Origin: Mycetohabitans sp. B8
Lineage (GTDB): Bacteria; Pseudomonadota; Gammaproteobacteria; Burkholderiales; Burkholderiaceae
Assembly (NCBI RefSeq): GCF_021991875.1
Contig: NZ_JAHLKR010000020.1
Location: 38,637-102,636 of the forward strand
Length of the DNA: 64,000 bases
Direction: 5' to 3'
This document shows, piece after piece, positions 18,610 to 28,468 of the stretch (the first letter of the stretch is position 1; each line of letters starts with the position of its first letter). The notes beneath the pieces were generated by a model. That model saw only the letters and a program-made list of their open reading frames with translations, ran no database searches and was not told the origin of the DNA. Position numbers and translations under genes: made by a program.

Positions 18610-19278
18610 ATGTCGACGTCTCGTGCTCGCCCCCGTACCCGGCTCACGCGAGAGCAAAGCCGGGAGCAGACGCGTCAGCGCCTGATGGACGCTGCGCAGA
18701 CGCTTTTCATGAAAAAAGGATTCGACGCGTCCAGTGTCGAGGATGTCGCCGCGGCAGCCGGCTACACGCGCGGGGCGTTCTATTCAAACTTCAAGGACAA
18801 GGCGGAGTTGCTGCTGGCGTTGCTGAAGCGCGATCAGGGCGATATTCAGCAGGCGTTGCAGCGCATTTTCGATCTACAGGGCAGCGCGCAGGACATCGAG
18901 GCGCGGATTCTGACGTACTACAGTACGCTGTACTGCGAAAACAAGTGTTTCCTAGTGTGGATGCAGGCGCGGTTGTTGGCCACGCGTGACGCGAAGTTTC
19001 GTGCGCGGCTCAATGCGCTGTCGAAACAGACCCGCGCGGACATCGCGTATTTCATCGATGCGTTCTGCGCGCGTCTGGGCATCAGGCCAATCGTGCCGGC
19101 CGCACAACTTGCGCTTGGCCTGATGGCCTTGTGCGACGGCATCCAGTGCTTCCATGCGTCGGACCCGCACGTGACCAACGAAATGGCAGAGAACGTGCTG
19201 GCAGCGTTCTTCGGTGCGGCGGTGTTCGGCCATCGGGCGGGGAGCCTCGCTGAGCGTGTCGCCGCGCGTGTACGCTAA
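18610..19278 (+). CDS. TetR/AcrR family transcriptional repressor
   Basis: 222 residues. The N-terminal helix-turn-helix reads LFMKKGFDASSVEDVAAAAG and continues TRGAFYSNFKDKAELL, a classic AcrR-like TetR DNA-binding domain. The rest is the helical ligand-binding domain. It is divergent from the RND adaptor/permease pair, and the palindrome at 18549-18578 lies in the shared promoter. The likely role is local repression of the pump, relieved by a toxic substrate. Its stop overlaps the 3' end of the next, convergent gene. Confidence 0.92.
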   Translation: MSTSRARPRTRLTREQSREQTRQRLMDAAQTLFMKKGFDASSVEDVAAAAGYTRGAFYSNFKDKAELLLALLKRDQGDIQQALQRIFDLQGSAQDIEARILTYYSTLYCENKCFLVWMQARLLATRDAKFRARLNALSKQTRADIAYFIDAFCARLGIRPIVPAAQLALGLMALCDGIQCFHASDPHVTNEMAENVLAAFFGAAVFGHRAGSLAERVAARVR

Positions 19279-19493
19279 GCGGACAGGCCGGGGCCCGCCG
19301 CACTGCCGATCCAGCGCGCGACCGACTGCGGATCCGGGTAGTCACGCTCGGGTAGTGCCTGCAGCGCGAGTAGCACGTCGTTGCTGGCACCTGCCGAGCA
19401 GGCGGCGGCTACTAGCGCGTCGCGCGTGGCCGGGTAGCGCACATCTCGCAGCGTCTGGCTGATTTGCTGGTCGATTGGGTCGGTGGCGTTCAT
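19275..19493 (-). CDS. DUF2795-like small protein
   Basis: 72 residues: an N-terminal helix (DPIDQQISQTLRDVRYPATRDALVAAA) and the block VLLALQALPERDYPDPQSV, which resembles DUF2795-type proteins (a short helical fold of unknown role, often stress- or storage-related). It is convergent with the TetR gene and overlaps its stop by four bases. The assignment comes from motif memory only. Confidence 0.7.
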   Translation of the reverse strand: MNATDPIDQQISQTLRDVRYPATRDALVAAACSAGASNDVLLALQALPERDYPDPQSVARWIGSAAGPGLSA

Positions 19494-19554
19494 TCGTCAA
19501 GTTTCCAGGCGAGGCAACGGGCGGGCAGCAGGCGCATGGGTGATACTGTGCTGC

Positions 19555-19827
19555 TCATGTTCGGATCTTGACATGCCGTGCAGGCCTCGCGGCAGCGTCC
19601 GGTCGGGGCGTCGGCAACTCAATGGTCTGCCAGTGCTCGATCGGCACGGCACCGTCCCTCTGTGGCACGCCAGGAACGGCGGACGATACCGTGCTGCCGG
19701 CGTGTCGCGCGTGCGGAGCATGGACCACGTCGGGTACACCGTTGTCGCCCGGCACGACGGCGATGAGCGGCGTGCTGACGATGGCCGCGGCCAACGCCGC
19801 CATCGGAGGTGACATGAATGGATTCAT
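19555..19827 (-). CDS. small secreted protein of unknown function
   Basis: 90 residues. GGAGGG lies 9 bases before ATG 19827, a strong ribosome site that argues for a real gene. The N-terminus (MNPFMSPPMAALAAAIVSTPLIAV) is a likely signal peptide; the rest is Pro/His/Ala-rich with no cysteines. A longer frame on the same strand has no such site. It lies downstream of the C45-type hydrolase gene on the same strand with a gap of about 95 bases, so the two may be co-transcribed. Family unknown. Confidence 0.5.
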   Translation of the reverse strand: MNPFMSPPMAALAAAIVSTPLIAVVPGDNGVPDVVHAPHARHAGSTVSSAVPGVPQRDGAVPIEHWQTIELPTPRPDAAARPARHVKIRT

Positions 19828-19922
19828 GGTGTAGGCCCTCCACTGAAGCGCGATAGCGATGCTTGCGCAACCTATGTGCCCGCGTTCCGCGAGGGTGCGC
19901 CGCGCCGCGCGCCGGCAGGTGA

Positions 19923-21260
19923 TTAACGGACCGCGTCGAACAGTATCCAAGGCTGGGACGCGCGATCGCGCATGTAACCGTTGAGCCAATTCCACTGTGG
20001 ATGGCGGCGCATAAACGCTTGTGCGTCGAACGGCCGGCCGCATGGGTGACCCCAACGCGCCCACAATTCGAGCCGCACCGCCATGTCGCTGTCGACCACC
20101 TTGCCGTCGTTGGCGCCCCATGGATTGAACGGACCATGATCGGCGCCGCCAAAGCGGGCGTCGTCCAGTTCCAGGTGGCCGCAGAGGGTGCGCGAGCTTG
20201 GATGATCGTCGCGGTCGAGGTACACATCGTAATGGTCGGCGATGATTTCCTTGGCCAGTTCGGCATCGATTCGGCCTCGGTGCTTTTCCATCAATTGCAT
20301 CCAGCGCAGCCGGCGCGCGCCATTGCGTCGCACGTCGTTATAGTCATCCCCCTCGCTGATGCATTCTTGGTTGCGGATCTTTAAGTCGTTGGCCGTGTTG
20401 AAGCCGCTGTAAAAGCCGTCCGTGGTGGCCTCGAACCCGGAATAATGTAGCCCGAGCTCATAGCGCGCAATTTCGCCGGTTTTGGTGTCGCCGAGCAGCC
20501 AGCTATTCACGTAGCCGCCGTTGTTGTCAGTCGCAAAGCGCTCGCACCACGAACCGATGCTATCTGCGTACTGTGTTGCCTTGCGCGAACGGTAGAACTC
20601 CGGCGAGCCGGAGGGGTTGTAGCCGACAAAATTGGAGATCGTCGTCTCGGTCACCATGAGGCCCGCTGACGTAATCCAAAAGTCCGTTAAGCTGGAGATG
20701 CAGCCGGGCAGCCCCTGCATGAGAATTCGGTTGCCCTCGTCGGGCACGATATCGAAGATCACGTTAAACGCATCGCCGGCCGCATAGCGGTCCCACGAGT
20801 TGTGCGCCATCACGATGCGACCATCGCGCGTGGCGCTGCCGGTTGCAATGAACGCACTGCAGTGATGGCCGAGGCGCCCGCGCCATGGCTTGCCGGCGAG
20901 TTGCGGCCGTGTTTGGCTGACATGCGCGGGCCACCAGCTTTGCAGCAGTTCCATGTAGCCGTTCCAGGCGAGCACCTGTTCGTAGGGCACCTGCGCGCCA
21001 TCGGCAATGCCGCGCATCTCGGCGGTGAACTCGTCATCGACACGGTCGGTGAACTGGTCGATGGCGGCGTTCACGAAGGTGTCGAACTCCTCGCCGGTAT
21101 CCCACTTGACCAGATATTGCGCGGTGCGGATCGCGCTGTTGATCTCGCGGGCAAGCAACTGGCCGTGCTGTAGGCCACGTTCGTACGGCGCACCTTCGAT
21201 ATGCACGAAGATCCAGCCAGCCTGGTCGCGCCGCTGCGCAGGAGTCGATTGTTCAGACAT
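19923..21260 (-). CDS. C45-type autoproteolytic acyltransferase/hydrolase (Ntn hydrolase)
   Basis: 445 residues. The N-terminus has GAPYERGLQHGQLLAREI, and the core has HHCSAFIATGSATRDGRIVMAHNSW, the signature around the autoprocessing cysteine of the C45 / acyl-CoA:6-aminopenicillanate-acyltransferase-like family (also phospholipase-B-like). Such Ntn hydrolases self-cleave before the cysteine and then hydrolyse or transfer acyl groups on amides. Only a weak N-terminal signal is visible, so location is uncertain. GGAGGG lies 7 bases before ATG. Substrate unknown. Confidence 0.78.
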   Translation of the reverse strand: MSEQSTPAQRRDQAGWIFVHIEGAPYERGLQHGQLLAREINSAIRTAQYLVKWDTGEEFDTFVNAAIDQFTDRVDDEFTAEMRGIADGAQVPYEQVLAWNGYMELLQSWWPAHVSQTRPQLAGKPWRGRLGHHCSAFIATGSATRDGRIVMAHNSWDRYAAGDAFNVIFDIVPDEGNRILMQGLPGCISSLTDFWITSAGLMVTETTISNFVGYNPSGSPEFYRSRKATQYADSIGSWCERFATDNNGGYVNSWLLGDTKTGEIARYELGLHYSGFEATTDGFYSGFNTANDLKIRNQECISEGDDYNDVRRNGARRLRWMQLMEKHRGRIDAELAKEIIADHYDVYLDRDDHPSSRTLCGHLELDDARFGGADHGPFNPWGANDGKVVDSDMAVRLELWARWGHPCGRPFDAQAFMRRHPQWNWLNGYMRDRASQPWILFDAVR

Positions 21261-21335
21261 ATCGCACCCTCCGAATCCATGGTAGTGAATCCGTTGCGTC
21301 TTGCCATCGCGGCGACGCGCCGCACGCGGCGCGGC

Positions 21336-22630
21336 TCAGTCGCTGGCATTCATCCGGAAGTATGCCTGCAACAGCGAGGTCTTGTAGGCTACGCCTAGCA
21401 ATTTAGGTACCCGCATCGATGCGACAACGGGTAGCCGCTCGCCTTGGAAGGCGAGAAAGTGCTGCAGCGCGGCGGCAAGCGGCATGTCCGGCGTCAGCGC
21501 GGCGAAATCTCTGCACAGGTAATCGTGCGCGCGGCGCTCGCGTGGACCGTGCTGATCGAGTGGATCGGAGGTGATGTCCTTTAACGCGACCACGCCTTGG
21601 AACCAGCCGGCGGCGTCGACGATATAGATGTACTTGACCGGATAGGCGAGAAATACGCGCGTCATGTCCGATACGCTCGCCTCCAGGCCAAGGACGGTGT
21701 CAGCCGGGCGCACCAGTTTGCGCATCTGCGTGGCCTTCAGGCGCAGCCGTTCACGACGCTCGCGGTTGCGCCGTAGCGTAACTTCGTACATTGAGGTCTC
21801 GGCCAAGGCCCGCGCGATGAAATAGGCGATCACGCTGGCCAGCATCAACGGCAGCACGACCTGGTAGCTGAGCGTCATCTCGAAGATCATCAGGATCGCC
21901 ATCAACGGCGCATGGGTCGCTGCCGCGAGGAAAGCTCCCATCCCGACGATGGCATACGCGAACGGCGCCGACGTGGCGAGCGGCAAGTGCGCATGGGCCG
22001 CGAGTCCGTAGATTGCGCCGAGCACCGCGCCGACGAACAGCGTCGGCGTGAAAATACCGCCGACCGCGCCTGAGCCGACTGCCGCGCAAGTCGCCGCCAC
22101 CTTGAATATCAGCACTGCGACCAGCGCTTGCCAGGTCCACGGCTGGTGCAGGATGGCGTTCACCACGCTATAGCCGTTGCCCCACACTTGCGGTGCCTGG
22201 ATCGATAAGGCGCCTACCAACGCGCCGCCCAGTGCGAGCCGCCAGGGCAGGGGCGGCACCCATCGGCCAAGCCCACGGATGACACGATGATCGGCCCGAA
22301 GCGCTCCATCGCGATTGAGCCCAGCACGATTTCGGTGACGAACAGCGCGCCGGCGATCGGGGTGCTGTACGCGGACGTGATGCCGGCCGCGGCGCCGCCG
22401 ACGCTGGGCAGCGCAAGCCGCGCGTACCATGGTAGGTCGCGCGCGATCTGCACCAGTCCGATCGCGTCGGGGTCAACGAGCGGTTCCAGCCAGTCGATGC
22501 CGACGCGGAATACGACGGTCGCGGCAGCGCCAACCAAGCCGGCAAGGGTGGTCCACAGCAGCATCGTATGCTCGTCGGACAGCTTGAACAGGCGTTGCGC
22601 GCGGGTGCGCAGCTTGAGCAAAGGCCAGCA
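21336..22630 (-). pseudogene. broken CLC-family chloride channel gene (ClcB-like)
   Basis: Two reading frames together give a CLC channel. The N-terminal part (about 22630-22270) begins LLKLRTRAQRLFKLSDEHT and runs to SIAMERFGPIIVSSV. The C-terminal part (about 22265-21336) has SGAVGGIFTPTLFVGA, GMGAFLAAATHAP and two CBS domains. A frameshift lies near 22265. In addition GGAAAG is joined directly to ITSAYSTPIAGALFVTEIVLG, so the segment that in the family contains the GREGP selectivity motif is missing. No clear start codon remains. The gene is dead by at least two lesions. Confidence 0.8.
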
Positions 22631-22649
22631 CGGCGCTGGTGACGATGGG

Positions 22650-23417
22650 TCAACTGGCGTCCAGTTCCGCGTAGTGCCGGAACACGCACGACTCATTGTG
22701 CGGGATGCGGCGAGGCGACGCCAGGTACGCGGCGATGCGTGGCCGCGCGCGCACTGCTTCATATAGTGCCGTGAGCTTCGGATAGTGTGTCGCGAAGCGG
22801 GCGGTGGCGCGCGGAAACGCGTAGCGCAGTCCGTCGATAAGTTGGAACATCGACAGGTCTGCGTAACTCAATGTCGCGCCGACCAGGTGCGCGCATCCCG
22901 TGGGGTTCTGCTCGAGCACACGCTCGAAATAGTGCATGAACTTCGGTATCCGGTTGGCGATAAAGTCGGCGGCGCGCTGCCGGGCGGTGTCGCGCTGCTG
23001 CTCAAAATACAACGCGCTGGCGATCGGGTGGTGTGTGTCGTGCGCCTCGGTCACCATGTCGGCAATGGTTAACTGCAGCCCATGGACCCAGTGGCGCTGC
23101 GCTTCATCCGCGGGCGCCAGGCCGAGCCGGGGCCCCAGGTACAGCAGGATGTTAGCGGTCTGCGCGACGAGTGTCGTGCCGTCGCGCAGGAAGGGGGGAG
23201 CGAAGGGGATGCAAGGCTCGGTTTGGCTTTGTAGGATCGACATCATCGCGTCGATGCCGTGCTCCGTGCCCTGCGGATTCGCGTCCTCGCGGCGACCGGA
23301 CGGCGGCAGGCGCGCGATATCAAGATAATCTGCACCTGCCTCTTCGAGCGCTAGGCGGACGAATTCACCGCGGCCCTGTAGGCCCGGCCAGTAGTACAGT
23401 TCGTAGCTCATCATCAC
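22650..23417 (-). CDS. glutathione S-transferase family protein
   Basis: 255 residues. The N-terminal thioredoxin-like domain begins YELYYWPGLQGRGEFVRLALEEAGADY and includes LVAQTANILLYLG. The C-terminal helical domain has LSYADLSMFQLIDGLRYAFP, the expected N-capping region. It would conjugate glutathione to electrophiles in the cytoplasm. It is slightly longer than typical (about 220-240 residues). The three methionines at the start leave the exact start open by two codons. Confidence 0.88.
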   Translation of the reverse strand: MMMSYELYYWPGLQGRGEFVRLALEEAGADYLDIARLPPSGRREDANPQGTEHGIDAMMSILQSQTEPCIPFAPPFLRDGTTLVAQTANILLYLGPRLGLAPADEAQRHWVHGLQLTIADMVTEAHDTHHPIASALYFEQQRDTARQRAADFIANRIPKFMHYFERVLEQNPTGCAHLVGATLSYADLSMFQLIDGLRYAFPRATARFATHYPKLTALYEAVRARPRIAAYLASPRRIPHNESCVFRHYAELDAS

Positions 23418-23564
23418 AGTCCTGGGACAGCGTAGCGACGGACAGCGGCCGCTGGCAGCCAGTGTTCCGGCGTCCGATGGCCGCTGCGCCCGCGCGGCAC
23501 CGCAAGCCGGGCCGCGCCTGCCGTCACGATACCATTGACTACCGTACCACTGGGCTAGAGCGTG

Positions 23565-23765
23565 TTATGCACTTTGCAAGATAGGCGAGGCATGAACGAG
23601 CATGAGTATGGCAAAGACGAGGAAATGCAAGCCGACGAGCGTTTCGGGCAAACGCTCGTCGTCGTGAGCGAGTCTTCTGCTGCTGTATAACCTTGGTCGG
23701 CAAAGGCAAGCTTCACGCTCCGCCCAGTCACAAGTTGCACCGCTTGTGCCAACATCTGAGCGCTG
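23565..23765 (-). mobile_element. IS5-family transposase remnant (left copy)
   Basis: The frame encodes LAQAVQLVTGRSVKLAFADQGYT, a conserved DDE-region segment of IS5-family transposases. After an internal deletion a second frame gives LAHDDERLPETLVGLHF and LMLVHASPILQSA, the normal C-terminus. It is a deleted and frameshifted fragment ending at the IS terminus near 23557. Confidence 0.75.
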
Positions 23766-23973
23766 CAATATGCAGCTCGTTTACACTGATTACCTGCCCC
23801 TTACGTTCAAGCGTCGCGCGAATGTCGCCATAATGGGCAGCGGCTTTAACTCCATAGTCCAACGTTTCTAAATGGAACACGAAATCGTCTACCTGTCGGC
23901 GGTTATGATCCGGTCTTGAACACCTTTCGACGCCGTGCTGCAGTTCAGCATAGATTATGGTGCTGATACACAT
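23728..23973 (-). pseudogene. VapC-type PIN-domain toxin remnant
   Basis: The segment reads MCISTIIYAELQHGVERCSRP, VDDFVFHLETLDYGVKAAAHYGDIRATLERKG and VISVNELHIAA, matching the middle of VapC ribonuclease toxins. The N-terminal LDTN active-site block is missing, and the C-terminus runs into the IS5 remnant. No VapB antitoxin gene is visible. It is a non-functional relic of a toxin-antitoxin pair. Confidence 0.65.
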
Positions 23974-24139
23974 CGTTTCCGTATGCGGTTGAAGATAGCT
24001 AAGATTTCAATTGGACGACAACCGATGTGTGCGAATCGCATACATGGACTTTCTATGGTCCACCCGCAAACCGCAAGCGCAGACTGGCGGCGGCTCACGA
24101 CTCGCGTTTATCTATTCGACCTGTGGTGATCTGATACTT

Positions 24140-25837
24140 TCAGATCTGGCCTGCATGATGTAGTCGCACGCTCCCCTCCCAATGATAGACTTCGCGTGCC
24201 AGCTCGACAGAGATATAGCCATTTCGAATGTCGTCGCGAACCGCATCGGGATCGCGCATCGACGGATCACCGTATCCACCGCCTGAGCCCGTACGCACGC
24301 GGACCACATCGCCGCGATCGAGCTTGACGCCGCTGGCCATGGCGTAGCGCTCGCTGCGGCCGTCGGCGCGCACAACCTCGACGAAATTGAGTGAACCGTC
24401 ACGTCCGTTCGCCTGGCCCCACGGTGGCACTTTGGCGCGCGTATATCCGCAGGTCAGGAAGCTGCCGTCGGAGCGGATCCGATAATCGAGCCGGATGCCG
24501 CGGCCGCCGCGATATTGCCCGTATCCCCCTGGTTCGTCGTTCAGTTCCATGCACTCAACATAGACGCCATAGCGCGCTTCGCAGATCTCGGCCGGGCAGT
24601 TGTATGTCTCGCCATGCATTGCGGAGAACATCGCGCTGTTGCCGTCGCGATCCCGCTTTGCTCCCCATCCGCCGATCTCGGGCTCGATCAGCGTGAAAAT
24701 GCGCGCGGTTTTCGGATGGGGGCCGCCAATCACAGTGGCGCATATCGACGAGAAACTGCCGGCGGGGATGCGGCCGGGCAGATGCGGTGCAAGACAGCGT
24801 AGGATCAGATCGTGCACCCGGATCAGGTTTTCAAAGTAAAATCCTTCTGCCGCGGGGCTACGCGCATCAAACAGCGAACCAGGCCGTGTCACGACCTTCA
24901 GCGGCCGGAAGGTGCCGCCGTTGGCGCTGCCGTTCGGCTCGGTGATCGACTTAAATGCCATCTGGGCAGCCACTACCGTGCCGTCGCGGCTAAGATTGCC
25001 CGGCCCATGGACCTGGTCCGGATTGTCGCGCAAGTCGACGATCATTCCGTTGTCGCCGATTTCAACGACTACTTTGTACACCTTGCCGTCGTCTTGAGGT
25101 TCGGCCAGTTCGAAGCGCCCTTTCGGCGTGTGGCGCAGTGCTTTCAGCGAGACCTTTTCACCGTAGTTCATGAAGTCTTGCATTGCCTGCAGGAACATTG
25201 CTTTACCGTACTTTTGGGTCAGTTCAATCAAGCGTGTCGCGCCGCTGCGCGCGGCAGCGATGCCTGCCCAAAGATCACCTTCCATGAAGTCGGGCATGCG
25301 CGTGTTATAGCGCAGAATCTGCATCACGGGACGCATCGGCTTGCCGCGTGAGATCAGTTTTACCGCGGCCAGGCGCAGCCCTTCCTGGAAGATATCGGTT
25401 GCATCGGTGGAGAACGATCCCGGGACCATGCCACCCACATCGTTCCAGTGAGCAATATTGGCCGTCCACGCGACGATGTCGTCGCCAACGAAAACCGGCA
25501 TCGACAGTACCACGTCGTTCAGATGCGTCACGCCGCCCGAGTACGGGTCGTTGGTAATGAAGATGTCACCCGGCTCGATGTCGCCTGGTTGGTCGTGCTC
25601 AACCAAAATGCGGCGCACTGCCTTGTCCAGCACGCCAACAAAGGCAGGGATACCGGCGCCGGAGCTGGCGATATTGCCTTGCGCATCGGTGATGCCAGTC
25701 CCCATGTCGAGCACCTCGTAGATGATCGGGCTCATCGCGGTCTTGCGCATCGCGGTGAACATCTCGTCGGCGATGGCTTGTAGTGCATTCTGAATGATAT
25801 CGAGCGTGAAGATATCGGTCTTATCACTGTGGCTCAT
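24140..25837 (-). CDS. hyuB: hydantoinase B / oxoprolinase family subunit
   Basis: 565 residues of the HyuB family: DIFTLDIIQNALQAIADEMF at the N-terminus, GDIFITNDPYSGGVTHLNDV, and a glycine-rich GSGGGYGDP near the end. With HyuA it forms an ATP-dependent enzyme that opens hydantoin, N-methylhydantoin or 5-oxoproline rings. It starts 9 bases after hyuA, so the two form one operon. No acetone-carboxylase gamma subunit follows, which argues against acetone or acetophenone carboxylase. The substrate cannot be fixed from sequence. Confidence 0.9.
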   Translation of the reverse strand: MSHSDKTDIFTLDIIQNALQAIADEMFTAMRKTAMSPIIYEVLDMGTGITDAQGNIASSGAGIPAFVGVLDKAVRRILVEHDQPGDIEPGDIFITNDPYSGGVTHLNDVVLSMPVFVGDDIVAWTANIAHWNDVGGMVPGSFSTDATDIFQEGLRLAAVKLISRGKPMRPVMQILRYNTRMPDFMEGDLWAGIAAARSGATRLIELTQKYGKAMFLQAMQDFMNYGEKVSLKALRHTPKGRFELAEPQDDGKVYKVVVEIGDNGMIVDLRDNPDQVHGPGNLSRDGTVVAAQMAFKSITEPNGSANGGTFRPLKVVTRPGSLFDARSPAAEGFYFENLIRVHDLILRCLAPHLPGRIPAGSFSSICATVIGGPHPKTARIFTLIEPEIGGWGAKRDRDGNSAMFSAMHGETYNCPAEICEARYGVYVECMELNDEPGGYGQYRGGRGIRLDYRIRSDGSFLTCGYTRAKVPPWGQANGRDGSLNFVEVVRADGRSERYAMASGVKLDRGDVVRVRTGSGGGYGDPSMRDPDAVRDDIRNGYISVELAREVYHWEGSVRLHHAGQI

Positions 25838-25846
25838 GATGATGGC

Positions 25847-27931
25847 TCACACGGAAAGAGTGATGTGAAAGTTGCCGAGGCGGTCGACGCTCACGGCGTT
25901 GTTCGGGTGGACCACGATGGTCGTGCCGGGGTCCTCAATCATTGCCGGACCGGCGAAGCGCATGCCAGGCTCGATGCGTTCCGCGTCGTAGACGATCGCT
26001 TCGAGCCGCCCTTCGAGCGCATAGTCGACGGTGCGACGGCCTTTTGCCGCAGCCTGAACCGTGGCGCCGGTGACTGGCAGCTCGGCCAGGTTGAGCTTGC
26101 CGATTTCTGCCACGGCGACGATATGAAAGCCGACGATCTCCAGCGGGGCGTCGAGCCGATAGGTGTACTGTTGCTCGTAGCTGGCGTGAAAGCGGGCAAC
26201 GATATCGGCCCAATGCGTGGCGAAGCGTTCACCTTGCCGCAGCGGCACCTCGACCGCATGCTCCTGGTTCTGGTAACGGATCTTGCAGTACAGGGCCAAT
26301 TCGATAGCGTCGGCGCCGATGCCCTCGGTCGCGTACTGTGCCGTTGCATCATGCGACAGCTGTTCGAGCAGCGCTTGCGCACCGAGCGCCGCATCCGGAC
26401 GATCCATCTCAAAGAGGCGGTTGACGAAGCAGTCGCGACGCAGGTCGGACATCGTCATGCCCCACGCAGAAAAGACAGACGCACCACGCGGAATCACCAC
26501 CTTTTTCACGCCTAGTTCCTGCGCGAGCGCAACGGCGTGCATCGCGCCGCCGCCACCGAAGGCGAGCAGCGTGAAGTCACGCGGATCATGGCCCCGGCTG
26601 AGTGACACCAACTTCAGCGCATTCGCCATGTTGTCGTTGGCGATCCGAATAATGCCGCGCGCGATTGCCTGAGGCGACAGCCGTAGCCGCTCGGTCAGCG
26701 GTGCCATGGCCCGGGCCACGGCGTCCATGTCGGCAATGAACGTACCGCCGCAGAAATAATCCTTATTGATGCGGTTCAGAATCAGGTTTGCATCGGTGGT
26801 GGTCACGTTGGTGCCGCCGCGACCGTAGGCTGCAGGACCAGGCGATGCGCTGGCCGATTGCGGGCCGACATGCAGCTTGTCGAATTCATCGATCCACGCG
26901 ATCGAGCCGCCACCATTGCCGATCTCGACCATATCGACCACAGGTACCATGATCGGATAGCCGGCATGCGTCCGGTCGCGCTCAATCCAATAGTCCGTTT
27001 TGATGGAGATCTGCTCGTCCTTGATCAGTGCGCATTTGGCCGTGGTGCCGCCGATATCGAGCGCGAGCACATTGGGCTCGTCGATCAGACGGCCCAGTTC
27101 GGCCGCTCCCCAGAAGCCGCTGGCCGGCCCCGACTCCACCATCGTAATCGGGATTTCTCGGGCGTGAGCCACGGTGTCGACACCGCAGTTTGATTGCATC
27201 ACATAGAGCGGCGCCCGATAGCCGTTCGATCGCAATCCATCTTCAAGCCGCTGCAGGTAGCGCGCGGCGATGGGCTGCACATAGGCGGACAGTACCGCGG
27301 TACTGGAGCGCTCGTATTCCCGCCACTCGCGCGTGATTTGGTGCGATGCCACCGCCGACGCCTGTGGCCAGAGCCGACGCACACCGGCCAGCACCGCTTG
27401 TTCGTGCACCGGATTGGCATAGGCGTGTAGCAGGCAGATCGCGACTGCTTCCACCCCTTCGGCGCGGAATGTGTCGACGATGGCGGGCAGGCCGGATAGG
27501 TCCAGCGGCTCGCGCTCGCTGCCGTCCACATGCAGGCGCCCCGGTATTTCACGACGCAGGTAGCGCGGCACAAATGGCGCGGGTTTGACCCAGCTCAAAT
27601 TGAAAAAGTCAGGCCGGTTGGCACGCGCAATTTCTAGCGTGTCGCCAAAGCCTTGCGTCGTGATCAGTCCCGTCTTGACGCCACGGCGTTCGGTCAGCGC
27701 ATTGATCACTACGGTGGTGCCGTGCGCGAGGAAGGTAACAACGCTCAAATCCACATCGGCCTTTTTTAGTACGTCGAGGATGCCCTGCTCGTAGTTAGGC
27801 GGCGTCGTATCCGACTTGGCAGTCCGTACCGATTGCCGGCCTGTGTCCGGATCGACCTCGAAGTACACCAGGTCGGTGAAAGTACCACCGACGTCAGTAG
27901 CTACGCGAATCGTCTTGTTTAGTTTGCTCAT
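25847..27931 (-). CDS. hyuA: hydantoinase A / oxoprolinase family subunit
   Basis: About 694 residues from ATG 27931, which has AAGGAG about 8 bases upstream; a start at 27949 has none. The N-terminal ATPase-type motif is RVATDVGGTFTDLVYFEVD; a second phosphate loop is VLALDIGGTTAKCALI, and there is a glycine-rich TLLAFGGGGAMHAVALAQE. This ASKHA-like subunit binds ATP. It is the first gene of the hyuAB pair. The pair sits inside the IS5-bracketed island and may have been brought in with it. Confidence 0.9.
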   Translation of the reverse strand: MSKLNKTIRVATDVGGTFTDLVYFEVDPDTGRQSVRTAKSDTTPPNYEQGILDVLKKADVDLSVVTFLAHGTTVVINALTERRGVKTGLITTQGFGDTLEIARANRPDFFNLSWVKPAPFVPRYLRREIPGRLHVDGSEREPLDLSGLPAIVDTFRAEGVEAVAICLLHAYANPVHEQAVLAGVRRLWPQASAVASHQITREWREYERSSTAVLSAYVQPIAARYLQRLEDGLRSNGYRAPLYVMQSNCGVDTVAHAREIPITMVESGPASGFWGAAELGRLIDEPNVLALDIGGTTAKCALIKDEQISIKTDYWIERDRTHAGYPIMVPVVDMVEIGNGGGSIAWIDEFDKLHVGPQSASASPGPAAYGRGGTNVTTTDANLILNRINKDYFCGGTFIADMDAVARAMAPLTERLRLSPQAIARGIIRIANDNMANALKLVSLSRGHDPRDFTLLAFGGGGAMHAVALAQELGVKKVVIPRGASVFSAWGMTMSDLRRDCFVNRLFEMDRPDAALGAQALLEQLSHDATAQYATEGIGADAIELALYCKIRYQNQEHAVEVPLRQGERFATHWADIVARFHASYEQQYTYRLDAPLEIVGFHIVAVAEIGKLNLAELPVTGATVQAAAKGRRTVDYALEGRLEAIVYDAERIEPGMRFAGPAMIEDPGTTIVVHPNNAVSVDRLGNFHITLSV

Positions 27932-27949
27932 CGCGTGTCTCCTTGCCAC

Positions 27950-28440
27950 CGAAGGCCGTCGTCCTGTCCTTTGATGTGACGCGCGCCGGCTTTTTGCTGT
28001 CGTTAGCGTACCGATCCAGATCGCTTCCGCATCTAGAGCGGCCCGGCCAGGCGGTCGATGTCCTGCCCGGTGCCAGATGCTGCCACTACAGCGTATTCTC
28101 GGTCATGTCAAATGCGGTTGTCTTGACCACCACCGCGACACGGTAGGCGAGCTCACCGTGATCGCGCGTTTTGCGATGCGTGACCCAATCGCCGTATTCA
28201 ATGGCTACATGCCCCATTATCGAACTGGCATCGACCGGATAGCATTAGCAATACAGCGACTCGCCATTGAGACGGACCTGCGTCATATGGCGCCGGAACT
28301 GGCCCAGGTGCCCCGGCGTCCACTGGGAGGGCACGCGGCTGGGCCGCCTGCTCATAAGCATAGAATGCGTGCCACAGTTGTGGGGGCATTCAGGCGGATA
28401 GGGTTAAAAAGTGGCCGCTCAATTACATGGATCGGTGCCG
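27950..28440. other. non-coding stretch between hyuA and IS fragments
   Basis: About 490 bases. Open frames on both strands are short, and none gives a recognisable product. The stretch must contain the hyuAB promoter (reading left). It may also hold a degraded gene, since one frame (28077-28448) is free of stops for 123 codons, but its product is unfamiliar. Confidence 0.3.
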
Positions 28441-28468
28441 TCCGATGATCGATACGCTTTATGGACTA

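Noticed and set aside
24140..27931. Acetone or acetophenone carboxylase
   Set aside because: The two subunits resemble that family, but the third (gamma) subunit is missing, so hydantoinase/oxoprolinase is the safer call.
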